DNA of 9,489 bases from an uncultured Spongiibacteraceae bacterium (GTDB lineage Bacteria; Pseudomonadota; Gammaproteobacteria; Pseudomonadales; CAMLJR01): contig CAMLJR010000121.1 in assembly GCA_946480345.1 (NCBI GenBank), positions 1 to 9,489 on the forward strand. Reading direction: 5' to 3'. Shown one piece after another: positions 8,100-9,489 of this stretch. How positions within the stretch are numbered: the stretch's first letter is position 1; each line of letters starts with the position of its first letter. The notes beneath the pieces were generated by a model. That model saw only the letters and a list, made by a program, of their open reading frames with translations. It did no database searches and was not told where the DNA came from. The position numbers and the translations under genes were made by a program.

Positions 8100-8510
8100 A
8101 TGGAAAAACGAGTTCATGTTGCCGTCGGTGTTATCAGCGACGGCGGCGATAAAGTGTTGATTGCACGGCGCGCCGAGCATTTGCATCAGGGAGGATTGTG
8201 GGAATTTCCGGGTGGCAAAGTCGAAGCGGGTGAAACTGTCGAACAGGCATTAACGCGTGAATTACAGGAAGAGCTTGCGATAAGCATCAGCGCGTTCGAG
8301 CCGTTGTTGGCTATCGCGCATGACTATCAGGACAAATCGGTGCTGCTGGATGTTTGGTGGGTTTCGTCATTCAGCGGGGAGCCGTCAGGCCGTCAAGGAC
8401 AGCCATTGCGCTGGGCGGCGATTACCGAATTGAGACAGCTGGATTTTCCTGCGGCGAATAAAGCAATTGTTAATGCGCTGGAAGAGAAAGTCGCAAACAT
8501 CCGCGTTTAA
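8100..8510 (+). CDS. mutT: MutT-type Nudix hydrolase (8-oxo-dGTP diphosphatase)
   Basis: This 136-residue Nudix protein probably hydrolyses 8-oxo-dGTP to the monophosphate, keeping oxidised guanine out of DNA. The N terminus MEKRVHVAVGVI and LWEFPGGKVEAGE resemble E. coli MutT (129 residues). The Nudix box runs from G39 to I61: G39, E45, R53, E54, E57 and E58 are all present, giving the metal-binding REL-x-EE core. The usual glycine of the final GU pair is alanine (A60). QPLRWAAITELRQLDFPAAN near the end matches the family's C-terminal strand and helix, including the FPxAN motif. There is no C-terminal ThiE-like domain of the kind fused to some Pseudomonas MutT proteins. No clear ribosome binding site precedes the ATG. 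It lies 53 nt after argJ on the same strand and converges with yacG. The mutT-next-to-secA arrangement supports the assignment. Confidence 0.92.
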   Translation: MEKRVHVAVGVISDGGDKVLIARRAEHLHQGGLWEFPGGKVEAGETVEQALTRELQEELAISISAFEPLLAIAHDYQDKSVLLDVWWVSSFSGEPSGRQGQPLRWAAITELRQLDFPAANKAIVNALEEKVANIRV

Positions 8511-8531
8511 TTCTTTTGTACCGGATCCATT

Positions 8532-8544
8532 GTTAATGATTAAC
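8532..8544. repeat. Small inverted repeat between the convergent mutT and yacG genes
   Basis: GTTAAT (8532-8537) and ATTAAC (8539-8544) are reverse complements around a single G, in the 36-nt gap between two converging stop codons. A terminator is expected here, but this repeat is AT-only in its outer part and lacks a T-tract, so it would be weak at best. I see no better candidate in the gap. Confidence 0.3.
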
Positions 8545-8546
8545 GC

Positions 8547-8747
8547 TCACTGTTTCGGTAAATCATCCGATAGCACATCGTCGTAATTGGCATCGCCACC
8601 GATCCGATGTTCCTCCTTAGCCCAATCGATAAAATCCTGATTGCGACAGCGCTCCGAACAGAACGGCCGATGCGGGCTTTGCTCTCCCCAGATCACTTCC
8701 GCACCACAGCGCGGGCATTTAACGATAAGCGGTTTTTTGTCAGTCAT
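8547..8747 (-). CDS. yacG: DNA gyrase inhibitor YacG (zinc-binding)
   Basis: This 66-residue protein belongs to the YacG family, whose E. coli member (65 residues) binds GyrB and inhibits gyrase. It has the four-cysteine zinc site: C11 and C14 in CPRCG, and C30 and C34 in FCSERC. NQDFIDWAKEEHRI (37-50) is the conserved segment after the zinc knuckle, and the acidic tail DDVLSDDLPKQ is also family-like. The start is the ATG at 8747-8745, which overlaps the coaE stop as ATGA; GGGAG (8759-8755) lies 7 nt before it, a good ribosome binding site inside coaE. The longer open frame running back into coaE is rejected for these reasons. It is the last gene of a pilD-coaE-yacG run and is probably translationally coupled to coaE. 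Confidence 0.95.
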   Translation of the reverse strand: MTDKKPLIVKCPRCGAEVIWGEQSPHRPFCSERCRNQDFIDWAKEEHRIGGDANYDDVLSDDLPKQ

Positions 8748-9358
8748 GATATGGCTCCCGTTGCGTTCGCTGCGAGCTGCAAATACAACGCATGTAATTC
8801 CTTGACGCGATCCCGCAGCTGCTCGAGCGATCCGGTATTTTCGATCACATCGTCCGCGTGCTGTAACCGCTGTGCTCGACTCGCCTGACTCGCGATAATG
8901 CGGCGCACCTGATCGGCATCGTTGTTGTCGCGTTGAACAGTGCGGTGCAACTGAATTTCCTCCGGTACATCGACAACCAAAATGCGATCGCAAAATACGG
9001 ATTGCTTCGCTTCAATCAGCAGAGGCGAAACAAAAATAGCGTAAGGGCTGAGTGCTGCATTGAGTTGGCGCTGAATTTCAAGCGCAATTAGCGGGTGCAG
9101 CAATTGCTCGAGCCAGCGCTTTTCGTCGGCATTATTGAAAATGATTTTGCGCAGTGCGGCGCGGTTCAGCGAATGATCGGGTAATAAAATCGTCGCGCCG
9201 AAATGCGCGGCAATTTGTTTCAGTGCGGGCGTTCCCGGCTCGACGACTATGCGCGATGCCACGTCCGCATCGACCACATCGATGCCGAGCTTGGCAAACT
9301 CGTTCGTAACAGCACTCTTGCCGCTGCCAATGCCGCCGGTGACACCAATAACAAACAT
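8744..9358 (-). CDS. coaE: Dephospho-CoA kinase CoaE
   Basis: This is a 204-residue P-loop kinase that phosphorylates the 3'-hydroxyl of the ribose of dephospho-CoA, the last step of coenzyme A synthesis. E. coli CoaE has 206 residues. The start MFVIGVTGGIGSGKS carries the Walker A loop GGIGSGKS (8-15). DVVDADVASR (27-36) holds the conserved aspartates D30 and D32. LLHPLI, VSPLLIEAK, and the lid-region VQRDNN followed by IIASQASRAQRLQHADDVIEN are further family segments. The C terminus is complete. Upstream on the same strand, GGGGCG lies about 9 nt before the ATG and can serve as ribosome binding site. The gap to pilD is 38 nt with no evident promoter or terminator, so the two are probably cotranscribed, as in Pseudomonas. 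The last four bases overlap yacG. Confidence 0.98.
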   Translation of the reverse strand: MFVIGVTGGIGSGKSAVTNEFAKLGIDVVDADVASRIVVEPGTPALKQIAAHFGATILLPDHSLNRAALRKIIFNNADEKRWLEQLLHPLIALEIQRQLNAALSPYAIFVSPLLIEAKQSVFCDRILVVDVPEEIQLHRTVQRDNNDADQVRRIIASQASRAQRLQHADDVIENTGSLEQLRDRVKELHALYLQLAANATGAIS

Positions 9359-9396
9359 GTGGGACGCCCCAAAATTATCGAGGCTAGTTTAACGAA

Positions 9397-9489
9397 TTAG
9401 GGAATGCCGGCGAATTGCAGATAATTCTCGACGAGGAATTTGCCCCAGAAAAATGCGATCAACCCGGCTCCTGCGAGATAAGGGCCGAA
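9397..9489 (-). CDS. pilD: Prepilin peptidase/N-methyltransferase PilD, last 30 residues only
   Basis: The minus-strand frame entering from the right edge reads FGPYLAGAGLIAFFWG, then KFLVENYLQFAGIP, and stops at TAA (9399-9397). The FGPYLA-type motif followed by a hydrophobic helix matches the C-terminal end of the bitopic aspartyl prepilin peptidase family, which cleaves and N-methylates type IV pilins and type II secretion pseudopilins in the inner membrane. The catalytic aspartates and the zinc-binding N terminus lie outside the window. The neighbour order pilD-coaE-yacG, known from Pseudomonas, supports the call. With only 30 residues visible, this is a strong but not certain assignment. 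Confidence 0.87.
   Translation of the reverse strand, partial: FGPYLAGAGLIAFFWGKFLVENYLQFAGIP

Noticed and set aside
8748..8993. Long N-terminal extension of yacG on the minus strand
   Set aside because: The region is the coaE 3' coding sequence in another frame; YacG proteins are about 65 residues and a good ribosome binding site precedes ATG 8747.
1..9489. Mobile elements, CRISPR arrays, tRNA/rRNA genes, riboswitches, toxin-antitoxin or defence genes
   Set aside because: Coding genes fill almost all of the window, gaps are at most about 130 nt, and none shows terminal repeats, spacer arrays, cloverleaf signals or transposase-like frames.

Overview
The window is a stretch of housekeeping chromosome from a gammaproteobacterium. 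It carries the end of the division and cell wall (dcw) cluster and the export and biosynthesis genes that follow. Every protein gene is recognisable, and FtsA, FtsZ, LpxC, SecA, MutT and CoaE all resemble gammaproteobacterial families. A pilD-coaE-yacG group next to a secA-argJ-mutT group suggests a lineage near Pseudomonas/Cellvibrio rather than the enterics. That placement is inference from gene order and protein feel; no 16S or phylogeny is available. I see no mobile element, tRNA, rRNA, CRISPR array, prophage or foreign-looking segment.

Layout on the plus strand: the 3' part of ftsA (1-582); a 129-nt gap with a 17-bp tandem repeat and a strong ribosome binding site; ftsZ (712-1884); a G-rich gap with a candidate extended -10 promoter; lpxC (2014-2925); a perfect bidirectional terminator (2941-2972); a membrane-anchored M23 peptidase-family gene (about 2986-3987); a gap with an inverted repeat and a possible promoter; secA (4094-6805); argJ five bases later (6811-8046); a gap with a perfect 22-bp palindrome; and mutT (8100-8510). 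On the minus strand, converging on mutT, are pilD (3' end only, 9397-9489), coaE (8744-9358) and yacG (8547-8747). The last two overlap by four bases.

The genes cover division-ring assembly (FtsA tethers FtsZ to the membrane), the committed step of lipid A synthesis (LpxC), probable peptidoglycan remodelling or its activation (M23 protein), Sec export (SecA), arginine synthesis (ArgJ), nucleotide-pool cleaning (MutT), gyrase inhibition (YacG), the last step of coenzyme A synthesis (CoaE) and type IV pilin/type II secretion prepilin processing (PilD). The strong terminator after lpxC separates the division/envelope block from the M23-secA-argJ-mutT block.

I found no convincing undescribed system. 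The points most worth a second look are regulatory and syntenic: an M23 gene in the slot where enterics carry secM, its uncertain start and leader, the repeat before ftsZ, two AT-cored inverted repeats sharing an 8-nt half-site, and the G-rich lpxC leader.
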